Assembly (NCBI RefSeq): GCF_918698115.1
Contig: NZ_CAKKLV010000006.1
Coordinates: forward strand, 124,001 to 188,000
Direction of reading: 5' to 3'
DNA length: 64,000 nucleotides
From: Peribacillus sp. Bi96
Lineage (GTDB): Bacteria; Bacillota; Bacilli; Bacillales; DSM-1321
A program made the position numbers and the translations under genes. Shown here piece by piece: positions 52,831-62,092 of this stretch (within the stretch, counting starts at the first letter, position 1; every line of letters starts with the position of its first letter). The notes beneath the pieces are model-generated. The model saw nothing but the letters and a program-made list of their open reading frames with translations. It made no database searches and was not told the origin of the DNA.

Positions 52831-53091
52831 ATGAAATATTACAAAGTTTCTAATAGCGGTTTTGACAGTAAGGTTATTGTAGCCTATAGCGGATATGAGG
52901 CACTTGGATTTTACTTAATGGAAATCGATGATCAACTTGGTTTCGTTGATGCTATAGATGTGGAAGAAGTGGATGCGGATGAAAGAGTCGAGATTTCCTA
53001 CACTGGGTATCCCGTTTATAAGACACTTCAGGAGCTTCACCAAGAGAAAGATTTTTGGGAAGTGCCTAATGTTGTCGTGGAAGTCGAATAA
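52831..53091 (+). CDS. Small acidic hypothetical protein, 86 residues
   Basis: ATG with CTAGGAGG. A very acidic, single-domain protein (MKYYKVSNSGFDSKVIVAYS, then AIDVEEVDADERVEISYTGY). Not recognised. It is complete and has a good site, so it should be expressed. Convergent with the broken DUF218 gene. Confidence 0.7.
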   Translation: MKYYKVSNSGFDSKVIVAYSGYEALGFYLMEIDDQLGFVDAIDVEEVDADERVEISYTGYPVYKTLQELHQEKDFWEVPNVVVEVE

Positions 53092-53141
53092 AGCAAAATC
53101 CCCGCGCCCTTTTATTCAAGAGAGGGACTTTACGCTATGAT

Positions 53142-53734
53142 CTAAGAAATGGTCACCAACTCTGTTAAATAGTATTTGGTAATAGCCAGATATTCACGTA
53201 AATATGATTTCACCAATACCACCTTTGGTGTCATAGCCGGCACTCCTATAATGTCCAACCCTTCTTTGTTGGCCATTTCAACTACCCGGTAAATATGATA
53301 ATCGTTACTGACAATCACTTCGGAAGCAGTTGGATCAGGAATGAGTTCTTTAGAGAAAACAATATTCTCATAAGTTGTGGTAGATTTATCTTCCATGATA
53401 ATACGTCATTCTTCAATTCCCTGTTCGATAAGCCCCTGTTGCATTGCCTGCGCTTCCGAAATGTCTTCTCCTGTTCCTTTGCCGCCGGATACAATGACTC
53501 CTGTATGTGTATTCGCCATTAAGTATTCAGCAGCTTTATCTATCCGGTATTGTAAAGATAATGATGGAACCGACCCCTTGCTCCAAGAATTATGAGGTAA
53601 CCGGCATCATCCGCAATAGGCTTGTGAATGCTTTCTTGAATCTTCATATGTATTAAACTAAAATATCCCAGGAACACAACAGCACCAATCAGACAGAACT
53701 ACCTTGTTTTTTTCAAAGTTATTCCCCGTTTCAT
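53142..53734 (-). pseudogene. Broken DUF218 (YdcF/SanA-like) membrane protein gene
   Basis: Three frames together restore a DUF218 protein: N-terminal TM (FCLIGAVVFLGYFSLIHM), ADDAGYLIILGAR, SVPSLSLQYRIDKAAEYLMA, GVIVSGGKGTGEDISEAQAM, EDKSTTTYENIVFSKEL and VSNDYHIYRVVEMA. Lesions: a TAG just after the start region (TLKKTR stop), a frameshift within LGAR/SVPS, and a TGA after GLIEQGIEE. The last 84 codons remain open but lack a start signal. DUF218 proteins act in envelope biogenesis. Confidence 0.85.
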
Positions 53735-53762
53735 TTACGTTTCAACATATAACAGTAAGGCT

Positions 53763-53806
53763 TAAAGGAGCGGGAAATCTGTTTGACTTCCCGCTCCTTC
53801 TTATTA
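53763..53806. terminator. Terminator of the serine hydrolase gene
   Basis: AAGGAGCGGGAA-ATCTGTTTGAC-TTCCCGCTCCTTCTTATT, functional on either strand. Confidence 0.8.
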
Positions 53807-53854
53807 TCATCTTGCTAACCCTTTTACCATTCCAAGAACTGGATCGGAAACAAT

Positions 53855-54640
53855 CTATTCGGCGACCATATCATCATAAATCAACTTACCAATTTTACTG
53901 ATTACTTGACGGCTTTCTTCCTCTGTTTTTATATCTTCAGTAAGAACGGCAGCATAAACAGTTTGAGATTCTGACCGAATGATTGCACAATCATGGGCAA
54001 CGCCCCGAATTCCACCTGTTTTGCTGGCGATCTTCACTTCTCTGCCCATCAGTGATGGAAGTTTATCTCTCAATTGCTGATTGTCAAATACACGCATAAT
54101 TTTTTCCTGGCTTTCTTTCGTTAAAAAGTCACCTGTATGTATAGCTTTAAGGCAGGTAATCGTATCTTCTGCCGAAATGGTATTGTCCCGCCCTTCCTTT
54201 AATGCCTTAAAATCCTGCATTTTCCGTTCAAGGATGGTATTTTTCAAACCAAGCTCCTTTATGCATTGATTAATTTCATCGAAGCCCAACAAACTCATCA
54301 TCATATTTGTCGATGTATTGTCAGATACAGTTATCATCAAGGTCAATAAATCTTCAACAGTTAAAAAGACTTTATTCGACAAGACATGCAGGACCCCTGA
54401 TCCCCCAGTCACTTCATTAGGGGGTATTGTCACTGGTTGGTTCAAATAGATTTTCTTTTGTTCACTTTGTCGATACCCTTCGATGATCATTGGTATTTTG
54501 ATCAAACTTGCCGATTGAAAGGAGTCTGTCTCATGATAACCAATCGTATCCCCATGACCATTTTCTATTTTATAAGCAATTTTTCCATTAAATGTTTCAA
54601 CTAAAGCTAAGATATCGTTTTCTATCGTTTGTAAGGTCAT
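53855..54640 (-). CDS. Beta-lactamase-fold serine hydrolase (class A-like), without signal peptide
   Basis: 261 residues. Active-site motifs: SASLIK (S-x-x-K, about 43-46), SDN (about 106-108), KTGG (about 208-211). The omega-loop region reads ERKMQDFKALKEGRDNT, as in non-penicillinase serine hydrolases, and lacks a clear Glu166-x-E-x-N lactamase motif (EGRDN is the only candidate). No signal peptide or lipobox, so it seems cytoplasmic. It may hydrolyse a peptide or ester; true lactamase activity is uncertain. Start ATG with AGGAGGAAT. Confidence 0.8.
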   Translation of the reverse strand: MTLQTIENDILALVETFNGKIAYKIENGHGDTIGYHETDSFQSASLIKIPMIIEGYRQSEQKKIYLNQPVTIPPNEVTGGSGVLHVLSNKVFLTVEDLLTLMITVSDNTSTNMMMSLLGFDEINQCIKELGLKNTILERKMQDFKALKEGRDNTISAEDTITCLKAIHTGDFLTKESQEKIMRVFDNQQLRDKLPSLMGREVKIASKTGGIRGVAHDCAIIRSESQTVYAAVLTEDIKTEEESRQVISKIGKLIYDDMVAE

Positions 54641-54820
54641 CGATTCCCTATTCCTCCTTAAGATATCATCTAATTCCCTTTAAAAACTTCTCTATCCCTT
54701 AACTTATTCTACCATGTAAAAAGCAGTACAATCTTCTTCGAAATTCCCGATTGAATAAATTTCTATTTAATAACGCAAAATAAGAGCCTTCGTATCGAAA
54801 GCTCCTTTAATAACTGGTAT
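54641..54820. other. Short spacer with a hairpin
   Basis: GAGC-CTTCGTATCGAAA-GCTC near 54785-54804, before TTATTTTG on the minus strand; it probably ends the YezD gene. Confidence 0.45.
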
Positions 54821-54988
54821 TCATCTAGCTTTTACAGCCCGCCCCTTCACTAACGGGAATCGTTTCTTCTCCGTTGTATCCACCTGTGTGATCTCCCCAT
54901 CATGTACGGTAATTATGACGGATCCATATTGTAGATCTTCCAGACTTGAAATAATATGCCTGATTTTCAATTCTTCTTGCTTTTCCAT
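54821..54988 (-). CDS. YezD-family protein (DUF2292)
   Basis: 55 residues, absent from simple long-ORF lists. MEKQEELKIRHIISSLEDLQ, YGSVIITVHDGEITQVDTTE, KKRFP: the family core is a small beta-rich motif FGSV.I.V..G.VVQI..TEK.R. ATG at 54988 with AAAGGGGAG. In other Bacillales YezD genes often sit near sulfur or cysteine metabolism genes; no such partner is adjacent here. Molecular function unknown. Confidence 0.82.
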   Translation of the reverse strand: MEKQEELKIRHIISSLEDLQYGSVIITVHDGEITQVDTTEKKRFPLVKGRAVKAR

Positions 54989-55194
54989 AATATCTCCCCT
55001 TTATTACTGGTAATAAAGCTACGTTTCATACCTAATGTCAAAAAGAGATCGTACGAAAACCACACGTACTCTTCCCACTTTCAATGTTTTCTTGAGGAAT
55101 TTAGTTTACCTATTATATCCTCATCAATTAATGTGCGAATTAGAATAACCCGTTCATAGGAACTCCATATTCCCCTCCCTTCACTATAAGAAAT

Positions 55195-55242
55195 AAAAGG
55201 CACCCACCATCTAACAGTTTAGATGTAAGGGTGCCTTTAGTT
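55195..55242. terminator. Long terminator-like hairpin
   Basis: AAAGGCACCC...AGGGTGCCTTT with an inner ATCTAAACTGTTAGAT stem on the minus strand. It would end the 32-codon ORF at 55270-55368 or act as attenuator for the YezD gene 200 bp downstream. Confidence 0.6.
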
Positions 55243-55269
55243 GACTAATCGGCAATATTCAGGAGTTAC

Positions 55270-55368
55270 TTATGCAATAGGAGCTTCAACACGATAAACT
55301 ACATTATTCTTACCAATTAACTTGGTATTAACCAATATAATCCAATCTCTTCCTTTTGTCAATGACAT
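55270..55368 (-). CDS. Possible 32-residue protein
   Basis: MSLTKGRDWIILVNTKLIGK followed by NNVVYRVEAPIA, then a stop and a strong terminator hairpin 30 bp on. The sequence looks protein-like, but no clear ribosome binding site precedes the ATG. It may be a small gene or the C-terminal relic of one. Confidence 0.35.
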   Translation of the reverse strand: MSLTKGRDWIILVNTKLIGKNNVVYRVEAPIA

Positions 55369-55511
55369 ACTATAATTTTCTGATTAATCTGTGTTTTACA
55401 TTTTACTTATTTACCACTTTACCAAACTAAACTATTTGAGATATACTATTTTAGTATAAGTTGTCCGTAAATAAAACTCACATATTGCATTTAAGAAAGG
55501 TTCGATTATAA

Positions 55512-56900
55512 ATGGTAAATAAAAAATGGGGTTTATTGATTTTGACCACATTCGTAATTGGAAATATGGTCGGCGGCGGAATCTTCATGCTCCCCGCTCA
55601 ATTAGCACAAGTATCCAGTCCATTAGGATCCACATTGGCATGGATCGTTACTGGACTGGGAGTATTTTTAATAGCACTTGTATTTGGTAACTTGGCTGTC
55701 CGGAAACCTGAATTGAAGGCAGGGCCTCAAAGTTATGCTCAAGCATTATTTAGATCTCCTGCTAAAGGAAGGATCTCGGGTTATAGCATGGCTTGGGGGT
55801 ATTGGGCCGCGAATTGGGCAGCAACAGCGTCTGTCATCATATCATTTGCTGGCTACCTGTCGACGTTTTTCCCGGTGTTGCATAGTACGAAAGTGATTTA
55901 TACAGCAGGTTCGTTTCAACTCGAACTTGGTAAATTCCTAACATTTGCAGTATGTTCCATTGCCCTATGGGGGATTCAGGCAATCTTGGTAAGAAGTTTT
56001 AACAGTGCTGGGAAAATGAATCTTTTTGCTACGGTTACAAAAGTGCTTGGTTTCTTATTTTTCATCATTGTCACGATATTCATATTTGATTCTTCCAATC
56101 TAGGAAATGGTGCTGAATTTTACGATAAAGCTGGTACCTCCATCTCTTTAGGTGCTCAAGTTAATGCTGCTGCAATTTCAACATTATGGGCCTTCATTGG
56201 AATTGAAGCTGCCGTCATGCTTTCAAATCGTGCCAAGTCGCAAAATGATGTAAAGAAAGCGACGATTCTTGGATTATTTATCGCCGTTGCCATTTATATC
56301 GGCATTACTTTATTGACAATGGGTGCTATATCACAAGAAGATCTGAAAGTTTCACAAAAGCCACTTGTTGATGCATTACAAGCTGTAGTTGGCTCAAGCG
56401 GAACGTATTTAATGGCCGCTCTTGCCGTCATTTCCTTATTAGGATCTACAATCGGATGGATTGTCGTTGCATCTGAAGTTCCTTATCAGGCAGCGAAATC
56501 AGATCTTTTTCCGTCCTATTTTGCAAAAGCGAACAAAAATGGCACACCTGTCCGTTCTATGACAATAACAAATATCATGACACAGATATTCTTATTCTCC
56601 ACTATTTCGGGAACCATTTTAGAAGCTTATAAATTCTCAATGATCGTCGCTACACTCGCTTATTTGATTCCTTATCTTGCATCTGTTCTGTATCAATTGA
56701 AATTAGTCATGACGGGGGAAACGTATGACATCATGAAGGGCTCGAGGGTTCGCGATGGCATTATCACCATCCTGGCATTAGTCTACTCGATTTGGGTCAT
56801 CAAGACAGGTACAGCTGATTTGAAAACATTCATACTTGGTATTGCCTTATATGTCCTTGGATTCGTTCTATACCCACTCTGGATGAAAAAGAAAGCATAA
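55512..56900 (+). CDS. APC-family amino acid permease (basic amino acid/polyamine antiporter type, YvsH-like)
   Basis: 462 residues, twelve hydrophobic helices. The first helix carries the substrate motif IGNMVGGGIFMLPAQLA; AWGYWAANWAAT and WAFIGIEAAVMLSNRAKSQ are typical of the arginine/ornithine and lysine APA group. It sits in the cytoplasmic membrane and probably imports or exchanges lysine or arginine. I see no lysine riboswitch in the short leader, although the B. subtilis homologue has one. ATG with AAGAAAGG. Confidence 0.87.
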   Translation: MVNKKWGLLILTTFVIGNMVGGGIFMLPAQLAQVSSPLGSTLAWIVTGLGVFLIALVFGNLAVRKPELKAGPQSYAQALFRSPAKGRISGYSMAWGYWAANWAATASVIISFAGYLSTFFPVLHSTKVIYTAGSFQLELGKFLTFAVCSIALWGIQAILVRSFNSAGKMNLFATVTKVLGFLFFIIVTIFIFDSSNLGNGAEFYDKAGTSISLGAQVNAAAISTLWAFIGIEAAVMLSNRAKSQNDVKKATILGLFIAVAIYIGITLLTMGAISQEDLKVSQKPLVDALQAVVGSSGTYLMAALAVISLLGSTIGWIVVASEVPYQAAKSDLFPSYFAKANKNGTPVRSMTITNIMTQIFLFSTISGTILEAYKFSMIVATLAYLIPYLASVLYQLKLVMTGETYDIMKGSRVRDGIITILALVYSIWVIKTGTADLKTFILGIALYVLGFVLYPLWMKKKA

Positions 56901-56905
56901 TTCTA

Positions 56906-56944
56906 AACACCTTGGCAAACATATCTGCCAAGGTGTTTTTTTAT
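56906..56944. terminator. Terminator between permease and epimerase genes
   Basis: ACACCTTGGCA-AACATATC-TGCCAAGGTGT followed by TTTTTTTAT; the stem may also serve the convergent epimerase gene. Confidence 0.85.
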
Positions 56945-57912
56945 ATTTCTTTCATCACCAGTTTTGTATTCAGCTGAACTGTTTCCCCTGCGCTTAACTC
57001 CCTTAAACCAGTCAATTCGGCCGGTAAATCCAGATTGGGAGCATTCGTTACCCATGTGTATGGTTCAGGGCATACAAAACCCTCCTGATTGAACAATACC
57101 CAATACTTGAAATGTTGATCGCCATGATACACGACTTGTACGCCTGCATCCTGGTCTGTGAGTGTACATTCGTTTTTCAAATCACTTTCATAGCCAAATA
57201 GATCATCAAACAGCCGATCACCCACGCTGAATCCATTTTGGATTGCCAACGCATTGGCCGTTTCCTGAATTTCACCGGTAGGTAATGACCTTTCATTCAA
57301 CTTCCATTGTTTATTGATGGGAAGTGCTATTTTGCAATCCTCCAACTTACTATCTGGTCCAAATGGAAAATTGAATACCGTATGATAACCCGCCCCCCAC
57401 GGAAAGGGTTCAATGCCCTTGTTGGTAATTTCCAATTGTATATCCAGTGTTTCATCCATTAAAAACAAAGACATAGTCACGATGAGGTCTTGTGGAAAAC
57501 AACTTCTTAGATAAGGAAAATCCTTGCTTAAAAATTCAGTCTTTATGAAAATTTGATCCCCTTCCACTTCCTTTTTAACGACTTGCCATGGCTTATCATG
57601 CAAAAAGCCATGGATATGATTGGATTTTTCCTTTTCATTGATTGGAAATTTATACACGGTGTGCTTATATGTATATTGGCCATCTTCAATCCGATTGGGA
57701 GGAAACAAGATGGGCATTCCAAATAAAATGGGCACTTTTCTATAGTCTTCCAAACTATCCGGGGTTCGCAGCACTTCAATATCCTTTCGCTTGAACTTCA
57801 ACGAAAAAAGATTGCTACCTAATTCCGGTACAAGTATCGCCTCCACTTCTTCATTACCGAATTTTATGGCCTTTTCATTCAAGAAAGTTATATCTTCTAT
57901 ATAACTTGTCAC
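56941..57912 (-). CDS. Aldose 1-epimerase family protein (mutarotase-like)
   Basis: 323 residues. Galactose-mutarotase fold: PILFGMPILFPPNRIEDG, NHIHGFLHDKPW (catalytic His near 105), PWGAGYHTVFNFPF (second catalytic His near 170) and a late Glu in FVCPEPYTWVTNAP. It interconverts alpha and beta sugars; the real sugar is unknown. GTG start at 57912 with AAAGGGGGAG; the open frame continues upstream to 58026 without a site. Confidence 0.88.
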   Translation of the reverse strand: MTSYIEDITFLNEKAIKFGNEEVEAILVPELGSNLFSLKFKRKDIEVLRTPDSLEDYRKVPILFGMPILFPPNRIEDGQYTYKHTVYKFPINEKEKSNHIHGFLHDKPWQVVKKEVEGDQIFIKTEFLSKDFPYLRSCFPQDLIVTMSLFLMDETLDIQLEITNKGIEPFPWGAGYHTVFNFPFGPDSKLEDCKIALPINKQWKLNERSLPTGEIQETANALAIQNGFSVGDRLFDDLFGYESDLKNECTLTDQDAGVQVVYHGDQHFKYWVLFNQEGFVCPEPYTWVTNAPNLDLPAELTGLRELSAGETVQLNTKLVMKEI

Positions 57913-58169
57913 ACATTCTCCCCCTTTGGATTTAGCATATATCCATCCTACTTCCACCGACCATCTTTTGCAACAAATGGAATATAAATGAATTTTAATG
58001 CGACCATTCTTATAAAACCATTCCATTATTACAAAATAAGTGGTGAGATGATGTTGATCTATCCTGCTAAATAGGAGGCAACCTATCTCATGCCGAGTTT
58101 TTTAGTAGTTTTGACTATAATTCTACTTCCTTAATAAACTCCCTTATTCCAAAGCGACTAGCCTTCAAA

Positions 58170-58205
58170 ATAAAAAAAGGATGCCTATACGGCATCCTTT
58201 TTTAT
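58170..58205. terminator. Terminator of the YxcD-like operon
   Basis: AAAAAAAGGATGCC-TATAC-GGCATCCTTTTTTTATT, immediately after the stop at 58206. Confidence 0.88.
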
Positions 58206-58508
58206 TTATCGATTACTACTTTCAGTTATTAAAGCGACTATGCCTTCTTCATCATCCAAAACAAGCTCAATACCCGAATATGGATCTTTATTCAAATATT
58301 CATCAAGCCATAAGCGAAGCGCTTCTATCAAGTTGATGGTAATTAATACTTGTTTCCGGCCATCGACAAACGTTTCAGCCGAAAAACCATAATCATCATC
58401 ATACATTAACTCAACTTCTACCTCATTAGGCTCTACCTGCTTTTTACGGGCAATGTAAACACAAACGGCATTGATGATATCCTGTTCGGAAATCTTTAGC
58501 CTCTCCAT
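58206..58508 (-). CDS. YxcD-like protein (DUF2653)
   Basis: 100 residues, acidic, soluble: LKISEQDIINAVCVYIARKK, VEVELMYDDDYGFSAETF, LIEALRLWLDEYL. The DUF2653 family is found in Bacillales with unknown function. It overlaps the upstream membrane protein gene by 13 bp, so the two are probably co-expressed. Confidence 0.8.
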   Translation of the reverse strand: MERLKISEQDIINAVCVYIARKKQVEPNEVEVELMYDDDYGFSAETFVDGRKQVLITINLIEALRLWLDEYLNKDPYSGIELVLDDEEGIVALITESSNR

Positions 58509-58942
58509 GGGTTTGTATCCTCTTTCTTCTTCTTATCTTTGAAATATGTGAATATTTTACGGATTACAACCACTAATACAACAACCGCTAACACGTTGAT
58601 TAATAGACCAAGAATGGAACCAAGCGCTCCCATATTGGCGAATAGGCCACCAAAAAGTAAACCTGCCAGTCCTCCTAGCATAATTCCTTTCATTAAGCCG
58701 CCTTTAGCAAACGAGCTTCCACTTTTCGTATCCGTCTTTGCTTTAGTAGTAGCATCTGATTTGTTCGTTTGTTTATTTTGGAAATTCGAATTATTATTGT
58801 TGTTGTTGCTATTAAAACTTCTTTTACCTGATTTGTAGCCTCTTGCATCGACTGACTCAGAATGATCTTGGAATACATAGGTGCCGACTGGCGAGAATGC
58901 TAGTGTAATCGTAAGTAATGCAGCCATTAATTTTTTCATCAT
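58496..58942 (-). CDS. Exported or membrane protein with Asn-rich linker and Gly-rich helices (Tim44-like N-terminal part)
   Basis: 148 residues. Signal peptide (1-22), then DARGYKSGKRSFN, an Asn run (about 50-60), KGGLMKGIMLGGLAGLLFGGLF (glycine zipper helix, about 85-106) and a second TM (VLAVVVLVVVIRKIF), with a charged tail KDKKKKEDTNPWRG. This is the N-terminal layout of bacterial Tim44-domain proteins without the Tim44 domain itself. Starts the two-gene unit with the YxcD-like gene. Confidence 0.7.
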   Translation of the reverse strand: MMKKLMAALLTITLAFSPVGTYVFQDHSESVDARGYKSGKRSFNSNNNNNNSNFQNKQTNKSDATTKAKTDTKSGSSFAKGGLMKGIMLGGLAGLLFGGLFANMGALGSILGLLINVLAVVVLVVVIRKIFTYFKDKKKKEDTNPWRG

Positions 58943-59099
58943 GTTTTTTTGCCTCCGTTTAATAGTATGGAATGCTGTTTCATTATATGTTTCCTAACTT
59001 TACTGAAAGTCCACATCACCTATCCTTGTTTTATCTTATAGTATTTACGTTTAATATCAAAATAAGTTTCACTTTTTTCGAATTTTTTTCAAAAAAAAT

Positions 59100-59128
59100 A
59101 AGCAGGGCATTTGCTTCCCTGCTTATTT
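59100..59128 (-). terminator. Terminator of the CwlO-like gene
   Basis: AAGCAGGG-CATTTGCTT-CCCTGCTT, followed by ATTTTTTTTGAAAAA on the minus strand. Confidence 0.75.
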
Positions 59129-59136
59129 CTGAACTA

Positions 59137-60495
59137 TTAATTTACACGAACAACACGGCCATTGAATTTTTCTGCCCAATATCCGCTTCCCATATTAGCA
59201 ATGGCGACACCTGTTGAACTTTGAGAACCGATAAACTTGTTGCCACCAACATAAATACCAACATGTCCATCCGTTTTATAGGTATTGAAAAATACTAGAT
59301 CTCCAGGTTGCATTTGGCTTTTAGATACTTGACGTCCTGCACTTGTCAATGCTCCCGTACTAGCTGGAAGATTCACACCAGCTTGTTTATATGCCCATGC
59401 AACGAACGCTGAACAATCGAAACGACCGTTCGCAATGTCGGATGCCGTTCTTCCGCCACCAAATTTATATGTGGAGTTACCGATATATTTATAGCCTGCT
59501 GTAATGGCAGAGCCTGTATTTGCACTGCTTGGCTTGCTTGATGTTTCAGTTTTACTGGCTTTAGGTTTATCAGCAGAACTGTTTTTAGATGAATTTGAAG
59601 ATGATTCATCTTTAGACGCAGTTGTTGCTGACGCTTCGCCTTTAGACGAGCTTGATGATTCGTTACGAGAAGAATTTGAAGATGATTTCACTTCATCCGC
59701 AGCACGGTCAAGTTCCGCTTTTTCAGATGCTTTACGTTCTTCCTCTTTTTTGATATTTTCACGAATTGATGCAATTTGCGATTCTAACCCTGCATCTTTA
59801 TTCTCTAAAGATTGTTTAAGGGCCTCTGTTTCTGATTCTTTCTTTTCAATCTTTGCCTTCATATTAACCATTTCTGCTTTTTGATCTTCAATTTGAGATT
59901 GCATGCCTTTAAGTTCTACTTCCATATCCTTTAGGCTTTGCAATTTTTTCTCTACAGTTGCTTGTTTTTTTTCTAAGTCAGCTTTATCCGCTTCCTGTTC
60001 TTTTAGAATCTGTTGGTCCGCTTCCACAATAGTTGCTACCGCTCCAACACGATTAACAAATTCACCAAAGCTTTTAGAACCTAAAACAACTTCCAGATAC
60101 TCAACGTCTCCACCGCTCTCTTGGAATGAACGGGCGCGCTCTTTCAATACTTCCTCGCGTTTTGCGATTCTTTCTTCCAACGCTTTAATCTCTTTCTTTA
60201 ATGAATCTATATCTTTTTCCGTGTCTGTAATTTCTTGTTTAGTATCTTTAATTTTTTCATCATTTTCTTTCATTGCCGTTTCGATCTGGGCAATTTGGGA
60301 ATTCATTTTCGATTGTTCTTTGTTCAGTTCCTGAATAACTTGATTTGCCTCTGAAATATCCGATTGTACTCCTGTGCGTTCTGATTGAATATCCGATATA
60401 GATGATTCAGCCTTTACTGACGGTATGGCAAAAGCGCTTCCTAATCCGAGCATAATTGTCGTGTTCAATACGATAAGTTTTTTCTTCAAACTCAT
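59137..60495 (-). CDS. NlpC/P60 peptidoglycan DL-endopeptidase (CwlO-like)
   Basis: 452 residues. Signal peptide 1-28 (ending VKA-ES), a long coiled coil (about 35-260, many E/K/Q heptads) as in CwlO/PcsB, a Ser/Thr/Lys linker (about 265-335), and the C40 domain with Cys in NGRFDCSAFVAWAYKQ (about 360), His in KTDGHVGIYVGGNK (about 413) and the late polar residue in the GNKFIGSQS region. It cleaves D-Glu-m-DAP bonds during wall growth. CwlO needs FtsEX and is controlled by WalRK in B. subtilis. The start at 60495 follows the GGAGG-AAAGCAGGGGAA segment; 13 extra upstream codons lack a signal peptide. Confidence 0.9.
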   Translation of the reverse strand: MSLKKKLIVLNTTIMLGLGSAFAIPSVKAESSISDIQSERTGVQSDISEANQVIQELNKEQSKMNSQIAQIETAMKENDEKIKDTKQEITDTEKDIDSLKKEIKALEERIAKREEVLKERARSFQESGGDVEYLEVVLGSKSFGEFVNRVGAVATIVEADQQILKEQEADKADLEKKQATVEKKLQSLKDMEVELKGMQSQIEDQKAEMVNMKAKIEKKESETEALKQSLENKDAGLESQIASIRENIKKEEERKASEKAELDRAADEVKSSSNSSRNESSSSSKGEASATTASKDESSSNSSKNSSADKPKASKTETSSKPSSANTGSAITAGYKYIGNSTYKFGGGRTASDIANGRFDCSAFVAWAYKQAGVNLPASTGALTSAGRQVSKSQMQPGDLVFFNTYKTDGHVGIYVGGNKFIGSQSSTGVAIANMGSGYWAEKFNGRVVRVN

Positions 60496-60968
60496 TTCCC
60501 CTGCTTTCCTCCCCTTGCATTTCCATCGACCCACTTCTTTTTCTCTATGAAAAATGATTAGTCAAAATAAATTGCTGGGAACTCTTCTCTATTTTTTTAT
60601 TCGTTATGTAATCTTCTAAGGTTGTAACAATATTAAATACATTTCTAAAATCCCACTATGTTTTTACTTAATTCGTAGTATATCATCACATTTTGTCAAA
60701 TACGTGATAACAATATTACAATTACATTTCATTTTTAACATTAAAGGTAAAATTTCGACTTTTTTACGTGATATTAGGACCATTATTTTACATGTGCCTC
60801 TTCATTTCTTTATACAAGACTTTCTATCTAGTGTTTAGCACCTAAGGGCTACAGACCATTGGCAGGTCATACATTCTATTTCGAAAGCATAGAAGCACTT
60901 TTTAAAGCAATCGGCAGCTTATTACCGTTCTTTTAAGGAAAGCCAGTAATATTCCCATCTCTAAAAAA
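60496..60968. other. Leader and control region of the CwlO-like gene, with a possible relic
   Basis: AT-rich; the promoter of the endopeptidase gene lies here, with TTGACA/TATACT hexamers (minus strand, around 60684-60706) too close together for a normal promoter. A plus-strand frame at 60840-60934 (GYRPLAGHTFYFESIEALFK, then AIGSLLPFF stop) looks like the tail of a lost gene. Confidence 0.45.
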
Positions 60969-61000
60969 ACAAAAAACCGCTCATCAGCGGTTTTTTCGTC
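60966..61000 (-). terminator. Terminator of the cys operon
   Basis: AAAAAACCGCT-CATC-AGCGGTTTTTT, 17 bp after the cysA stop. Confidence 0.9.
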
Positions 61001-61016
61001 AATTTTCGACCCATGT

Positions 61017-62081
61017 TTAAATTCCAGCCATATAGTCGACAAAGACTCTCAATTCTTTTGGTCGGACAAACACTTCTTCGCCTTTCCTTAATTCCAGATT
61101 CATATATTGTTCTTTCGTCAGTTCGATTTCAAGCGGTTCGTTTGTATCCTGACGAATTACTTCTATATGGACAATGGGACCAATTGCATGAATGTGGTCA
61201 ATAACTGATGCAATCGAATCCTTTTCAGATGATTCTCTTTCAATGATAAAGTTATGAGCCCTTACATAACCTGTACTCACTCCATCTTCACTGTCCGGAG
61301 CATTCATTTCGACATTTCCCGTTACCAATTTCCCTTGATGTACGTTGCCCTTGAAAAGATTGACACTCCCTAGGAAATCATAAACAAATGGATTTTTAGG
61401 TTGATCATATACTTCTTCAGGAGTTCCGATCTGTTCAATTTTACCTTCATTCATGATAACGACCCGATCAGCAACATCCATCGCTTCTTCTTGATCATGC
61501 GTCACGAACACACTCGTAACATTGAATTCATCATGAAGCCTTCTTAGCCAACGCCGAAGTTCCTTACGAACTTTTGCATCCAATGCCCCGAATGGTTCAT
61601 CAAGTAAAAGAATGTTCGGTTCAACCGCAAGTGCCCTTGCCAATGCCACACGCTGACGCTGGCCGCCTGATAATTGGGATGGATAACGATCTTTATATCC
61701 TTCCAACTTGACGAGCTGAAGCAATTCGGTAACTTTTTCTTCAATCACTTTTTTACTGGGCCTTATTTTTCTTGGCCGGACCTTTAATCCATAGGCAATA
61801 TTATCAAAGATAGTCATATTTCGAAAAAGGGCATAATGCTGAAAGACAAACCCCACATTTCGATCTTTTACATGCTTATGCGTGTAATTCTCTTCATTGA
61901 ACAGGATATTTCCGTTCTCTGCCTGTTCAAGCCCCGCAATGATACGCAGCAATGACGTCTTTCCTGATCCGGAAGGGCCGAGAAGGGCTACGAGTTCCCC
62001 GCTCTTTATTTCCAAATTGATGTCTTGAAGAGCCTGATAAGAACCGTAATATTTTGTAATATTTTCAATGATGATACTCAT
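61017..62081 (-). CDS. cysA: Sulfate/thiosulfate ABC transporter ATP-binding protein
   Basis: 354 residues. Walker [15 protein letters not shown] (about 33), signature [15 protein letters not shown] (about 139), Walker [13 protein letters not shown] and a TOBE-like C-terminal domain (about 240-350) with the CysA insert. It powers sulfate uptake with CysT/CysW. 11 bp after cysW. The CysA family is shared with other anion importers, but the permease types fix the identity. Confidence 0.93.
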   Translation of the reverse strand: MSIIIENITKYYGSYQALQDINLEIKSGELVALLGPSGSGKTSLLRIIAGLEQAENGNILFNEENYTHKHVKDRNVGFVFQHYALFRNMTIFDNIAYGLKVRPRKIRPSKKVIEEKVTELLQLVKLEGYKDRYPSQLSGGQRQRVALARALAVEPNILLLDEPFGALDAKVRKELRRWLRRLHDEFNVTSVFVTHDQEEAMDVADRVVIMNEGKIEQIGTPEEVYDQPKNPFVYDFLGSVNLFKGNVHQGKLVTGNVEMNAPDSEDGVSTGYVRAHNFIIERESSEKDSIASVIDHIHAIGPIVHIEVIRQDTNEPLEIELTKEQYMNLELRKGEEVFVRPKELRVFVDYMAGI

Positions 62082-62092
62082 TACTTTCCCTC

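Noticed and set aside
55380-55511. Lysine riboswitch before the amino acid permease
   Set aside because: The leader is too short and lacks the L-box core motifs.
59504-60334. Two long plus-strand ORFs opposite the CwlO-like gene
   Set aside because: Low-complexity Ser/Leu/Phe shadow of a coiled coil; no start sites.
60600-60720. WalR box before the CwlO-like gene
   Set aside because: TGTAAT-like hexamers occur, but none has the required 5-bp spacing.
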